A DNA stretch of 64,000 nucleotides from Epinephelus fuscoguttatus (GCF_011397635.1 NC_064760.1:27688856-27752855); one strand, 5' to 3'; counted from the first letter of the stretch, positions 40,178-51,640 are shown. Notes: generated from the letters alone by a model not told the origin. Program-made: numbers and translations.

Positions 40178-40457
40178 TATGACATTTTTATCACATACTA
40201 TACTGTGACATTTTCAGTGACATTTTTATAACATACTACACTGTGATATTTTTAATTAAATTTTTATCACATACTATACTATGCCATTTTTATCACATAC
40301 TATACTGTGACATTTTTAATGACATTCTTGTGACATACTATACTATGACATTTTTATGCCATTTTGAACGACACACTATACTATGATGTTTTTATGCAAT
40401 TTTGAACGACATACTATACTACGATGTTTTTATGCCATTTTGGACGACATGCTATAC
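40178..40457 (+). repeat. minisatellite, continuation of the interrupted array
   Basis: Units such as CACATACTATACTGTGACAT, with later units changed to GAACGACATACTATACTACG. It continues the array interrupted at 37017 by the Tc1 element and the unclassified element. Confidence 0.85.
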
Positions 40458-40548
40458 TTAAGCAATATCACACGAGAGGGAGTGATGTTGTACTGTGATA
40501 TCGTCACGGCTGTGATTCGGTCGTAGGCACGAGGCTGCAGGCCTTAAA
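40456..40548 (+). repeat. second, truncated copy of the unclassified element's left end
   Basis: The 90 bp from ACTTAAGCAATATCACACGA to CGAGGCTGCAGGCC match 38647-38740 with a few changes. A LINE fragment follows directly. It shows what the left junction looks like without the Tc1 insertion. Confidence 0.85.
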
Positions 40549-40573
40549 AGAGAAGAGTGCAGATAAAATCCTT

Positions 40574-40875
40574 TCAGCCATATGCACAGTGAAACAGAGC
40601 TGTTTTGAGCCTAGATTTGAACATTGTCAGAGTAGAGGCCTGTCTCACATCTTCAGAAAGACTGTTCCAGATTTTAGCTGCATAAAACTGGAATCCTGAT
40701 TCCCCATGTTTAGTCCTGACTCTGGGCACCAGCAGGAGGCCGGTCCCTGAGGTCCTCAGAGTCCGAGATGGTTCATATGGCACTAACATGTCAGAGATGT
40801 ACTTTGGTGCTAGGCCATGGAGAGACTTGTACACAAGCAGAGCTGCTTTAAAGTATATTCTCTGAATAAATATCA
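40574..40875 (-). mobile_element. LINE (L2/Rex1-like) ORF2 C-terminal fragment
   Basis: The - strand frame reads IYFKAALLVYKSLHGLAPKY, then LLLVPRVRTKHGES, FQFYAAKIWNSLSEDVR and FKSRLKTALF. This is the typical C-terminal end of non-LTR retrotransposon reverse transcriptases of the L2/Rex1/CR1 type. Only the last 100 codons remain, as expected for 5' truncation during target-primed reverse transcription. Confidence 0.85.
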
Positions 40876-41155
40876 TAGAATAGTATGTCTGTTTTTCTTA
40901 AAAGTGTCTTTAAAAATGTCATGGTATAGTATGTAATAAAAATGTAATTAAAAATGTTTTAGTGTAGTATGTGATAAAAATGTCATCAAAAATGTCACAG
41001 CATAGTATGCAATTAAAAAATATCATTAAAAATGTCATAGTATAGTGTGTTGTAGAAATGTCATTAAAAATGCCGTAGTATAGTGTGCCATGAAAATGTC
41101 AGAAAAAATGTTATGGTATACTATGTGATAAAAATGTCATTTAAAATGTCATTTG
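40876..41155 (-). repeat. inverted copy of the TATACTATG minisatellite
   Basis: Units such as AAAAATGTCATAGTATAGTG are the reverse complement of those at 40178-40457. Together with that array it forms a large inverted repeat around the LINE fragment. Confidence 0.8.
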
Positions 41156-41924
41156 AAAAAATAAATGCCATAAATACACTGTGCTGTATTTTTTCTCACA
41201 CTTCTTTGATTTTCAGCATCTGATTACAGAAAATAAGTACAGTATGTACTTACAGGAAGAGATGTGAGTATTTTTCTAGGCCAAAGTGGAAACATACTAA
41301 TTTTCTCACATTGTTTTATCTGTCATCAATTCAGTTTCTGAGACTGTTTAGTTTTAAGCACTTTTATTAAAATTTAATACATCATCAGAAATATTACATT
41401 TGTGTGATGAATTGGAACATGAAGAGGAAATATTGTTGTGTTTCTTTCTTTATAGAATCATACATTTGCACTGTATAAAATAACATTTAACAATCCATGA
41501 TTTGGCAGAAAAAAACACAGTATAAAGAATAATAGTGTTAATTAATATAATGTTGTTATCTGAAAAGAATAAATACATAATAAATACATGAATCGTCCTT
41601 CATTTTCCCAATGTTAAGTAAATCACATTTTGCAAATAATAATGATTTCTTAATAAAATAAAATAAAATGGAATGACACAGTACAATAACATAATTTAAC
41701 ACAATATACATTAGATAAATATACTCTGAATTGGCTCAACAGATGTTTCAGAATTTATCAGTACTGGTAACAGAAGTGTGGAATCATTGTAGTGTGGTTT
41801 CCATCATTGCCATGTACAACAGGTAAACAAATGATATTCTTCAGCTTTAAAACTGACAGATCCATCTTTAGAAATACATCTTAATGTAAATATCTTTGCT
41901 GTTATTGTTCACATCTGTGAGTAT
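41156..41924 (-). other. acod1 3' untranslated region and AT-rich spacer
   Basis: AT-rich DNA downstream of acod1. On the - strand an AATAAA at 41363-41368 is a candidate polyadenylation signal, which would give a 3' UTR of about 0.55 kb. Several ATTTA words are present on the - strand, as in unstable inflammatory messages, but in DNA this AT-rich they may be by chance. Confidence 0.5.
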
Positions 41925-44900
41925 TCATTGCAGCTGTGAGAGAAGGGCCCTGCAGTCTCCATGTCTGTCCAGCTCCTCCACCACATCAATCAACCTCTCA
42001 ACCTTCTCAGAGGGAAGCACCACCCCTGCGTTGTTTCTGAACTTCTTCTTCAGGCTCTCATTAGTCAGCGGGTTACGCCAGTGACCGTAGAAGGTGTCAC
42101 AGCGTCCCTTCAGGATGTCTCCCCCAGCAAGTGTCACCTGGACTTCTCCATACATGCGGTTGAAATTAGCTGGGTTGTCCTGGGGATGCTCTACGCGTAC
42201 ACGGCTCAGCAGAGCGAGCAGTTCAGGGCGCCTCAGGGCAGGGGGTGTGAAGGACTGCACAGTCACCTCCCCATCCAGGAGGGCGCTGCAAGCATTGAAC
42301 TGGAAGGAGTGGCGTGCCTCATGCTCAGAGTCAGGGAAAGGCCTGTTGATGTACTTTGATTTTGGGACTCTGAGCAGGATGTCTTGGACTTGAGCTGGGG
42401 AGACAGTGCCAGGGCCCAACCCCACAAGAAGCTTATGGACTGAGGCCGCAGCATCTGCCACCCAGTGCATCCCCAGATGGGCGGGGAAGCGCTTGAAGCC
42501 CATGTCCTGCTCCTCTAGCAGGAACACATGGCCATCATCATTAGGTGATTCTAAAGGCTGTGGCACATAGTCTTCATAAAAAGCACTGAAGCCAGCCACA
42601 CCAGCAACGGCATCCAGGACCAGAGAGCTCGCCTCTAGGCCTCGGGACGCCAGCAGAGCAGCCTCCAGCCCCAAACGTGAGGCATTACCGATGTGGAGGG
42701 GTTTCGACTGAGTGGCAGCATTAGCCATTGGGGCTCCAGATAGCGAAGCAGCTATGGCCAAGGCATGACTGCACTGGGAGTGATCCAAAGACAAGAGGCG
42801 AGCACAGGCGGCTGCACTTCCCATGGTCCCCACCACACTGGGAGGGTGAAACCTAGTGATGAGAAAGACAGAAAGAAAGACACTTTGGTCAGGCGCTTTG
42901 GAACTATTTACTTTTGTGACTAAAGGAGCATTTCAAATGGTTGCTCTCCGTCATCATGGTTAGCACTCCAGTTTATAAAAGGGTCTCTTTGTACAAACAG
43001 CCATTCTGTCATGAAACTCCCCACATACAGAGACAGCTTATTTCAGGGGCGTTAGGGGACGTAGGTTTTTAGTCATTTCAGTATTTGAGAAACAAGCAAA
43101 TAATGTGACGGGTCATTTCACTTGGTGTAAACACTTGCCAAATGGAGTCCTGTGTGATATTCTCCTCCACATGGCTAATTGTGCTAACACTACCCACAGA
43201 GCCTCTGCTGTCCTTGAGATGAACATAATAACACGCCTTTCACAGCTCATTGACACCACTAAGAGGCTGCACATTACACTGCACCAGCCTCCTTGTAAAC
43301 CCCACTGCAGAGATCAGCAGAGTCAATATGGATCTGTTTAGACTCATGTGGATACTTGTTCTCCATGTAGAGTACAAATAAAAACTCCTTACCAATGAGA
43401 CAGCTTTATATCTAATAAATCACCACTGTAATGACCCAGTAAAGTACAAAACCTGCTGTAATGTTGCCATTAAACTATAAATTACAGTAGCTATGTCCAA
43501 TTTGAGTCACGCTCTGACCTCTTGGGGATGTTGTGAGCCTCATTAGAGAACCTCATCAATCTGCCCTGGATCTCAATGCCGATGTTGAAGGCCAGCAGGA
43601 AGTCCAGGCCACTAGGTTTGCTGTTAGCAGGCATCATGTCACTGAGTGCTAGCACAGCAGGAAGGACTGCTCCTGAGGGATGAGTGGCGGGGTGCCATGT
43701 ATCATCAAAATCCATGGAGTGAGTCTGCGGCAAAAAACACGAACACATTTTTTTAAACAACCGAGTAATTAGGGGTAATAGAACGTAGAGTTGCTGAGCT
43801 TCATGAAATAATACACAAGCCAGCTGTAAACACTGAGTTTAAATGATGCAATTCATCTCATTTCTCTGTTATTGCTCACTGCAGCCAATGCATTTCAATT
43901 GGAAAATCCCTTTAATTGCCATAACAGGCTTCAACCACTGGAGGCACATGCAGCATGCTGGAATGATACCCTGATGGCTTTTTTATGAGTGAAGGCCAAG
44001 CAATGTTTGCAGATATAATACTGGAAATTTCTGCAGAAGGATAATGTGGGGTCAATTCAGTACTTCTCATCAACCCCTGCTACGGCTGGCTGTACAGACA
44101 GGGCCATAGCTGAGTATAACAAAGCTCTACTTTGCTTGTGGTAATGGGTTTAGTACATCTGAGTTGCACTGGGACAATAGTGATCCATCTGTTCCACCTA
44201 TTTATACTCACAGCCACTCCATTGACGAAAGCTGCCAGTGTCGGGGAGAGCCTGGAGCCCCTGCGTCCGTACACAGAGCTGATGTCATCGGGTGCATACA
44301 TGTGCTGAGGGGGAAAAGACGGAGACAGGTAAACACAGGGAGTTGCCACAGGGATATTTTTAATACAACAGTTTACAGTCACAGATTGTGTCATCGCACA
44401 TATAAAGGGAACTTTAATTGAAACAGCTGCAGTAAGAAAGCAGAATAAGTTTCTTTGTAAGTTACATGTCAATAAACACAGAAACTCTGAGGAAAAAGGT
44501 CACCGGGCTTAAAAAACCCTCCCTGTTCCTAAGTTACATGATGAAATTCAGTTTAATAATAACCTGAGATTTCTTTGAACTCATCTCGTCTCTCCACACA
44601 CAGCCAGTGCACTGACTTACAAGCACTGTTTGTATAAGGTCAAGCAGATGCTTTCATCTCTCTTATTGCCTCATATCAGATAAGATCTTAAAGTTATTTC
44701 TTCCCCCTCTGCTTCACCTGGCAGTACTGCAGGGCCAGCTCAAACACCTCCGTCGTGCTGCCGATCAGACCAACCCCAATGCTGTCCAGCACCATTCTTT
44801 TGCTGCGGTGGAGCACCACAGAGGACAAGTGCTGGGGCTTTACTTCGCTGATGAACTTTCCAAAGCTGGCTGTGACTGTGTCCTCAGGGGCCGGGCCCTT

Positions 44901-45595
44901 CAAGACTGCAGGGAGGAAAGAGGTCAGGAGTAAGGAAAGGAGACATTGTTAGTTTGCTGTTTGTAATGGCTGAAGCAGAGAGAGATGTCTTCTTGTATTT
45001 GGACAAAAGGGTGGAGTTAAGTTTACCTTCCACTGCAGACTTATGCAGTCCTCTGACAGCCAACACTGGTCTAATGGTTTTCTGTAGGACAAAGCGTACA
45101 TGATATCTCTACTGACACCTGTAAACCACTAAGTGTGACATTTACTCTATTACTGTAATTTCTTTTTTTTTAACACCTCACATTAATTTCAGGCCGCAGA
45201 CACACCTCAGATCTAATTACATCAGCCTCTTAGTGGGCATTACTAAAATGACTGTTACGCACCCTGTGTGCCTCTTTTGAAAGAGCTATTATGCTGGTGT
45301 AACAGGTGTGGTGCAGTATGTATAAACTGCTCAGCATTACCAAGAGCTCTATTAAATTGCCCTCTACCATGTGCTCACAAAATAACCACACAGTGCAAAC
45401 TATATGATGATTTTAGAGTTTTGTATTGACTCGTAAACAGCACTTGCTGAAGTAAGCAGTGTTAAGCATACTGAGCAACCTACTTGACTTAATCAAGCAT
45501 GAACAAAATTCATGATCATATAGATCCCTAATACTTGAACAGGAAATGCTCTGCAAAAAATATCTATAAACCTCTACCTGTAATGTGGAGATCAT
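41925..45595 (-). CDS. acod1: acod1 (irg1), cis-aconitate decarboxylase, makes itaconate
   Basis: ACOD1 converts the TCA-cycle intermediate cis-aconitate to itaconate, the antimicrobial and immunoregulatory metabolite of activated macrophages, at or in mitochondria. Six coding exons on the - strand: 45578-45595, 45027-45081, 44718-44905, 44212-44304, 43519-43724 and 41925-42852. All junctions are GT-AG and in frame, giving 495 residues (human 481). It belongs to the MmgE/PrpD family. Residues known as essential in the human enzyme (Asp93, Thr97, His103, His159, Lys207, Tyr318) are present with a constant offset of 30: D123, T127 and H133 in HSMDFDDTWHPATHPSG, H189 in RFHPPSVVG, K237 in TQSKPLHIGN and Y348 in KYINRPFPDSEHEARHSF. 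The offset is an N-terminal extension (MISTLQKTIRPVLAVRGLHK...) with basic residues and no acidic ones until Glu24, as in a mitochondrial presequence. A TATA box lies about 100 bp upstream of the ATG. Confidence 0.97.
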
Positions 45596-45664
45596 GGCTT
45601 CAGTCAGTTGTTTCTTCTCCTCTGATGCAGTAGGTTGGAAGTCAACAGGTTGTTGGAAGGATGC

Positions 45665-46015
45665 TGATGCTTTTCAGATTGAAATGGTACCTGCCTTATA
45701 TAGTCCAGGACTCACAATGGCTACTGATACTGGCCTGGGAGGAACAGGAAAGGGCAGGTGTATCATAACAAAACTTCGGATTCTGAGGAATTTCCACAGT
45801 GGTGGACATCATCATCATAACCGTCATAACCAGCATCACTATGCTCAGAAGAGGAGGAGGAGGAAGGAAGGAGTAGTACTTCATTGTCTAAAGGGGGAGA
45901 GCAGTGATGTCACCTCTCAGGTTACAGACCATAGTATCATGTAGGGGAATTTTCATGAACTCCTCCTACTCACAAGGAGGCCTTATTTATGACAAACCTT
46001 CATCCCTACTTCAGA
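45665..46015. promoter_or_regulatory. divergent promoter region between acod1 and the permease-YrdC gene
   Basis: On the - strand CTATATAAGG (TATA core at 45695-45703) lies about 100 bp before the acod1 ATG. On the + strand TTATTTAT near 45982-45990 lies before a presumed non-coding exon of the divergent gene that ends at the donor CAG|GTAAG (46053/46054). Between them are GGAATTTCC at 45787-45795 (Rel/NF-kB core), TTCTGAGGAA at 45781-45790 (STAT-type TTC-N4-GAA, overlapping it), GGGGAATTTTC at 45944-45954 (a second kB-like site) and TGATGTCA at 45906-45913 (CRE/AP-1-like). Start sites are inferred from the core elements. The arrangement fits shared, inflammation-driven expression. Confidence 0.6.
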
Positions 46016-46053
46016 ACAACTCAATGCTTCATTTGTCTGAGCATCTCCACCAG

Positions 46054-47379
46054 GTAAGACTTTATTTCCTTTTGATATATTACTTTCTAGCTCACAGACT
46101 TTATTACATGTAACATTTTAAAATTCTGCATGAATTGCAATGAATTGATGGTGATAACAGGTGTTTTACTTGGGCTAGATATCTACAGTTAGTTAGAAGA
46201 TGCTTTGAAATTCCAACTCTGAAAATCTATAATTAAAATAATTACACCTTGTACCTGTCTTTTGGGTAAATATCAGTAAATACAGGTAAATTAGTTATGG
46301 ATGAAATGCTTACTTATGCTGGCACCTGCTGCTTTGCAGTCATTCAGGCAGGAAAGTTGATGCAGCTACTCCTCTGCGTCTCTTGTATACGCCCAGCTAT
46401 GCCCGGGCAGGGCCAAAGCTTTATCAGGTTATGTCACTGTTGGAGAGAGAGAGTCCAATTAGACTGAGCTGTGTTTGTAGGACTTAAGTTTGTCATCTTT
46501 ACTTTGAAGTATATTTTTGTTCCCTAAAAGCCTTTTAATCTGCTTTTAGTCTTGTGTTTTTTTCTATTTGTACAAAGCCCTACAAATATAAGGCATTAAA
46601 GCTGCAGCTGGTAACTTTATTAAAAATAAGTTTTTCCTCATATTTGCTCACACTGTCACTGTATTTTGAAAGAAGTTCATGTGACAGATAGACTGTGAAA
46701 AAATATCGCGTCCCTCCTCCTCTTCCACCAGCCAGACCAGCTTTCTCATTTTACAGCTAAACAGTACACTAAAGTATGTTTCTGAAAACATATGAGGTGA
46801 AAAATAGGCAATGCAGTGACAGAATCTTGATTTATGTTTGATCAGTGCTGCCTAGTTTGACAGTTCGACCGCAGTTGACATGACTGACAGCTGAGTTAGA
46901 GACTACTTGGCTCTGATTGGTTGTTTTCATTCACATACAGTAAGGGCATTAGAAGCGCTACAAGGCAAAAGAATTTCTTCACAGACTATATGTCTCAGTT
47001 AGTGATAGTTTCAGTAGATCTGAAGTTACGGACTACAACTTTGAGGTTGTTTTGTTCTCAAGTCAAGTTGGACTTTTCAACCACAAACAGTGACCTTTGT
47101 CTCTCTCTGCATATAATTTGGATGATACATTGCATTCATATTTAAGCAACACAGTGATACTTATAATACTATTACACTTTGGTAAATAAATTGTGACAAT
47201 GAACTTAATAAATCAACCAAAATCAAGACACTATTCTCAGTTTGTCTTTTGGGTGATTTCTGCATTTAGTATTGCACATAATACTTAATATATACCCAAC
47301 ATCAAATGTACATACATTCATGGATATGTTGTCTGTGTCATATGTTTCAGTTAAACCACAGCTTGACAACAAAGACAGC
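46054..47379 (+). other. presumed 5' UTR intron of the permease-YrdC gene
   Basis: From the donor at 46054 to an acceptor (TATGTTTCAG) ending at 47350, followed by 29 bases of untranslated sequence before the ATG at 47380. No coding exon is recognised inside. If the inferred splice is right, a weak-context upstream ATG at 46024 opens a frame that overlaps the true start out of frame. Confidence 0.5.
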
Positions 47380-50300
47380 ATGGCAACATCGGATGGATTC
47401 CCAGCCAGTTTCTACGGTGAACCAGGTGTCCTAGGCATGTTATCCAATGGGATCAGTGCATTCCTCGTACTCCTGCAGAACTTCAATACTGCACACACTG
47501 GCAATGCACCGGTTGGGGTGGAGAACATACTTGCAGGTAAGACATTTAGAAAATCTGCAAAAATGAGAAAATAAGAAGTTACATTTAGCTGTCATATTAA
47601 CTTAAATTCAATGTTTTTTATAGGTGTTCATCTCATCTTGATTGGTGGTATATGCCAACTGGTGGCCGGACTGCTTTCCTTCAGAAAATATGATCATCTG
47701 AGTGGCACTGCCTTCATCGGCTATGCGGCTCTTTGGGGCAGTTATGGTGCCACCAGAATCTACTTTGGTGCCTCAACTGAAAGTCCAACAACAGCCTCTG
47801 TGCCAGATGACATGTTGAACAATTTGTCCACTAATATGATGACGAACATGTCTCTGAATGCCACCTCAGAGGTCTCAGTTTGCCATTTATGCCTGTCCAT
47901 AAAAGAGACAGCTATCGCTGGTCTGGTCCCGTATATCCTCCTGTCCTTTCTCCTCGCCTTCTGCTCTGCCACAGTCAACTACATCATGCCATTTGTGTTT
48001 GGGGCCATCACAGCCACCTTAGTTTTTGAGGCAATAGGTCTGGTAGCGAGCTCCTGGGCTCTTGTTGTCGCTGGGGTTCTAGAGTTGCTCATTCTGCTTT
48101 TTGCCATCTATGGTTCAGCTGCACTGCTTGTCAAAGGTCTGACTCAACGTTTAGTCCTCAAAGGCTTCGGTACTCCCCTCTTTAATGTTCTCCTGCTAGG
48201 GACCACCAACTCAGGAAGCGCTCAAAGCATTGGCCAAGAAAAGAAGAAGAACACCAAATATGCAGAGCCCATGGCCTTGGGTTTCTTCTGTGACACTGTC
48301 GCCCCCTTCATATTTGCTTTCTACAGCTTTGGGTACATGAAGTCCTTTGGCGTAGGAGCTGCATGGGTCTCAATCATCACAGCTGCCCAGCTGTTCTCCA
48401 GCTACTATGCTCATCTGCGCCAAGACTGCTACCACACCACTAAGTTCGGCCTTCATGCCACATATTGGCTGATCAAGGCTTGGGATGAGTTTGTGCTATC
48501 TGTTCTGGTTGTGGAGGACAGTAAAGTGGTCTCAGGAAGGGAAACGATGGTTGGGAACTGGTTCTTTGTGATGGCAGGTGTGGTGCTCTGCGTGGGAAGC
48601 CTGAACACAGATGTCCTGGAGCTGATCCACAACATGCTGTTCGTCCTGCTCACACTCTCAACAGTCCCTCAGATTCCTCTCCAGGGACACTACATCTTTT
48701 TTGGTGTAGCTTGTTCCCTGTTTACCGCAGCCTCCCTGTACGGTACTTTCTCGCGTCTTATCAACACCATAGCAGAGAAGTCTCTGATCCCTGTGGGACC
48801 ACAGCCCATCTCCTCTGACCAGCTGAAGAAGGCTTTGAAGTGCTGCAGGGCTGAGCAGGGAGACCAGGAGGCGCTGCCCCGAACTGACCAGGCTTCAGAC
48901 GCCCTGTTCTACTTTTCAAATGGGGTTGCAGCTCTCTCTGCTCTACATGCGAGTTCATCCAGTACGAATCCTGTCTTCCTACATCTGACTGTCCCTTGGG
49001 TCCTCATCTCAGGAGCAATTATCCAGGTTTATGTCAGCCGACTGCAAGTCACAGGAGGTGGCCGTTTCGGGTCAGTCATCCCATCCATCTATGTAGCAGT
49101 ATGGGCAACGTGGACCTGGTTTAGATTTGCAAGTATGTCAGTATAAGCATGTGTTTACACGGAAACATGTTATGACTGAATAAGACAAAATTCTTATCCC
49201 ATGTTTTTCTTTTCTAGGCAAACTGCTTCAGCTGTCCACAGAGGCAGCCTACGGTTTCACAGCAGGAGCCGTTGCTCTCCTGGTCATTAATGCTTTCCTT
49301 ATGCTGATTGGTAAGGTCAACAAAATTATCTTTTTCAACAGAAGAATGAATGAATTTTTTTTGTTTTTGAGCTTGTTTTCATCCATCTGTTGTGCAATAG
49401 CTGCCTACAGGAACCTGGTTTTGCTGTCTCTAACAGCAGTCATGGAGGTTGTTCTGGTCTGTTTCCTGCTTTCCACTCTGCAGCGACTGCCATATGAACT
49501 AGAAAGTATGTATAAACAAAGCCTCATTCTGAACACATTGATGTAGGTTTTTAAATCTAGAAATCGTTAGAAATTAAAACAATATCTGTATCCTTCCAGT
49601 GGCCATGCTCGCACTACTTTCAATAATCTGTATATATGGAGCTCTGGCGTCACTGCTGAACTGCATCTTCTCACAAAGACTGCTGCCTATGGGCCCTCCT
49701 TTAATAAAGGTAACCATTTAAGACACTCCTTTTGCATTCCTCTGCTCAGTCTACAGTAGTCTGTCATATTTGACCCTGCTCATTTTATGAAAATGTCCCT
49801 CCCTCTGTGACCCGTCTCAGGAGGAAGTGAAGCAGCAGTCTGCTCCAGAGCTTCCCTGTCCTGTGACTGAATCACGACTCACCAGTGGTCTCCTGAAGAT
49901 CGCTGGCCTTCTGGAGGAAGGAGGAGTGTGTGGTATCCCCACAGACACAGTGTATGCCCTGGCTGCCTCCTGCAAGAATCCTCAAGCCATAGAGAAAATC
50001 TACAATATTAAAGTAAGGAAGAAAAACATGCTGGTAGTCAGTATCATTTTGAAGTGTAATATGAGACGGATCATTAAATCCAATTTTGCCTTTGATGTGA
50101 AACTCATCAACCTGTTATCTGTGACGTCATCCAGGACAGACCAGCAGAGAAGCCCATTTGCATTTGCATCTCTAATGTGGAGCAGCTGGTAGCAGCCAAG
50201 CCTCCCTTCAGCCCTCTGCTCTGGGAGTTTATGAGGAATGTGTATCCAGGAGGCATCAGCTGTATTGTCAGCAAAGGAGACTGGCTGTTCAGACTAGGTG

Positions 50301-51004
50301 AACTCTTCAGTTTGAATGTTGCTGGATTCAATTAACAACATCTTCATAATATTAATATCAATTATCGGTTTTCACCTCACCTTTTATTCATCTTGTGTAG
50401 GAGTAGGACCGGCTTATGATCGTGTTGGCACCAAGGACAGCATCATGATCCGTGTCCCTGACCACACAGTAACCGGCCACCTGTGTGACATCACCGGACC
50501 TCTTGCTATTACGTCAGCCAATCCCAGTGGAGAGTCTGACAGCACCCACCACTCCATGGTCATCAAGTAAGTGTCTCCTCACAGAACTTAAATGTCCTCT
50601 TACAGCAGATTAATCTCTGTGTCTTGTGTAGCATAGTGACAAATGTGTCATTTATTATCTATCACAGTGTTTTACTACAAACAACATGCATATTTATTCA
50701 CACACACTCTCCTGCATATTTTTTTGCCACAGTCGACTAGGACACAAGATCCAAGGCGTTCTGTGTGACGGGGACTCAAATGAAGTTGTTGCGTCCACCG
50801 TTGTTAACTGCCAAAAGATTGATGAAGGTAAAACACAAACATATTCCCCCTACATTCTCTCCTTTGTGTGTTTGCACATTCACTTTTCTAACTCAAGCCT
50901 ATCTGACTCTTTCCACAGGGACCATCACCATTGTGAGGGAAGGCTGTGTCCCCGCAGTAAAAGTCAGACAGATTTTCGACAGAGTGAAAAGCTCTATGGT
51001 GTGA
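47380..51004 (+). CDS. three SatP-like six-helix units fused to a YrdC/Sua5 domain, copy 1
   Basis: Ten coding exons: 47380-47536, 47624-49132, 49218-49310, 49401-49505, 49600-49709, 49821-50012, 50135-50297, 50401-50566, 50733-50827, 50919-51004; all GT-AG and in frame, 891 residues. Residues about 15-235, 268-445 and 477-658 are hydrophobic blocks of about six helices each. They resemble the GPR1/FUN34/YaaH (SatP) succinate/acetate permeases: GEPGVLGML recalls the NPAPLGL entry motif, and GGICQLVAGLLSFRKYDHLS-GTAF recalls the second helix and its loop. Each block ends similarly (KGFGTP, LIPVGPQP, LLPMGPPL). Residues about 675-885 are a YrdC domain: PTDTVYAL (698-705), K722-D-R724, YPGGIS (759-764; normally WPGPVT), RVPDH (794-798), TSANPSGE (814-821) and STVVNC. 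Asn sites (NLS, NMS, NATS) lie in the first loop. The start has a good context (AGCATGG). The substrate is unknown. The polyadenylation signal is probably AATAAA near 51490. Confidence 0.85.
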
Positions 51005-51640
51005 TCGTCTCACACCTCGTTTCCCTCCCTCAGAGTGCCTCTTCATGACTGGTCGCCCACAAGATCGGCTTCTTCAGCTCCCCTATTTCCATTCAACAGT
51101 CTCAGGGACACTTCACGGATAATATGTGAAAGACAGAGTGAAAGCATGTTGCTGAGTGCATGTGTGTACCTTAGCAAATGTTACAATAAAAAAATTGTAG
51201 CTCACAATGCCCTTGATGGATGCCCTTAGCAAAGAACGTATGTCATACAAAGAGTCTCAGCTGATGTGCCACGACTTTGTGAAGATGCATTTTTTCAGCT
51301 GTATCATTCTGGTAAAAACAAAACTGTAGGAACTTCGATATTTAAGTTAGTTAAAAGAATGTCAGTATATCTTTCTGAACTGATTGTTGCAAATGATTAA
51401 GATCTCTGTAAATATGTATTTATAAATTTAATTTATGCTGTATGCTGACGTGAATTTCACACTTATATATGTGTGTGTGTGTGTGTTCAAATAAACTAAA
51501 CTATTCAGGGTGCAATAGAAAAATCTCCTGTTACTGCATATTTATGTTCATAAACAATGAATTTGACTGAAGTTGTGTTATATTTGTGTCCTAATAATGA
51601 CAATAAAAATAATGTCTCCAATAAATTTCAGCTGATTTTT

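Noticed and set aside
49821-51004. YrdC exons as the ordinary host t6A synthase gene
   Set aside because: They splice in frame to the membrane exons, and the usual vertebrate YRDC is a single soluble protein. The reading as a separate yrdc gene is not supported, though RNA data could change this.
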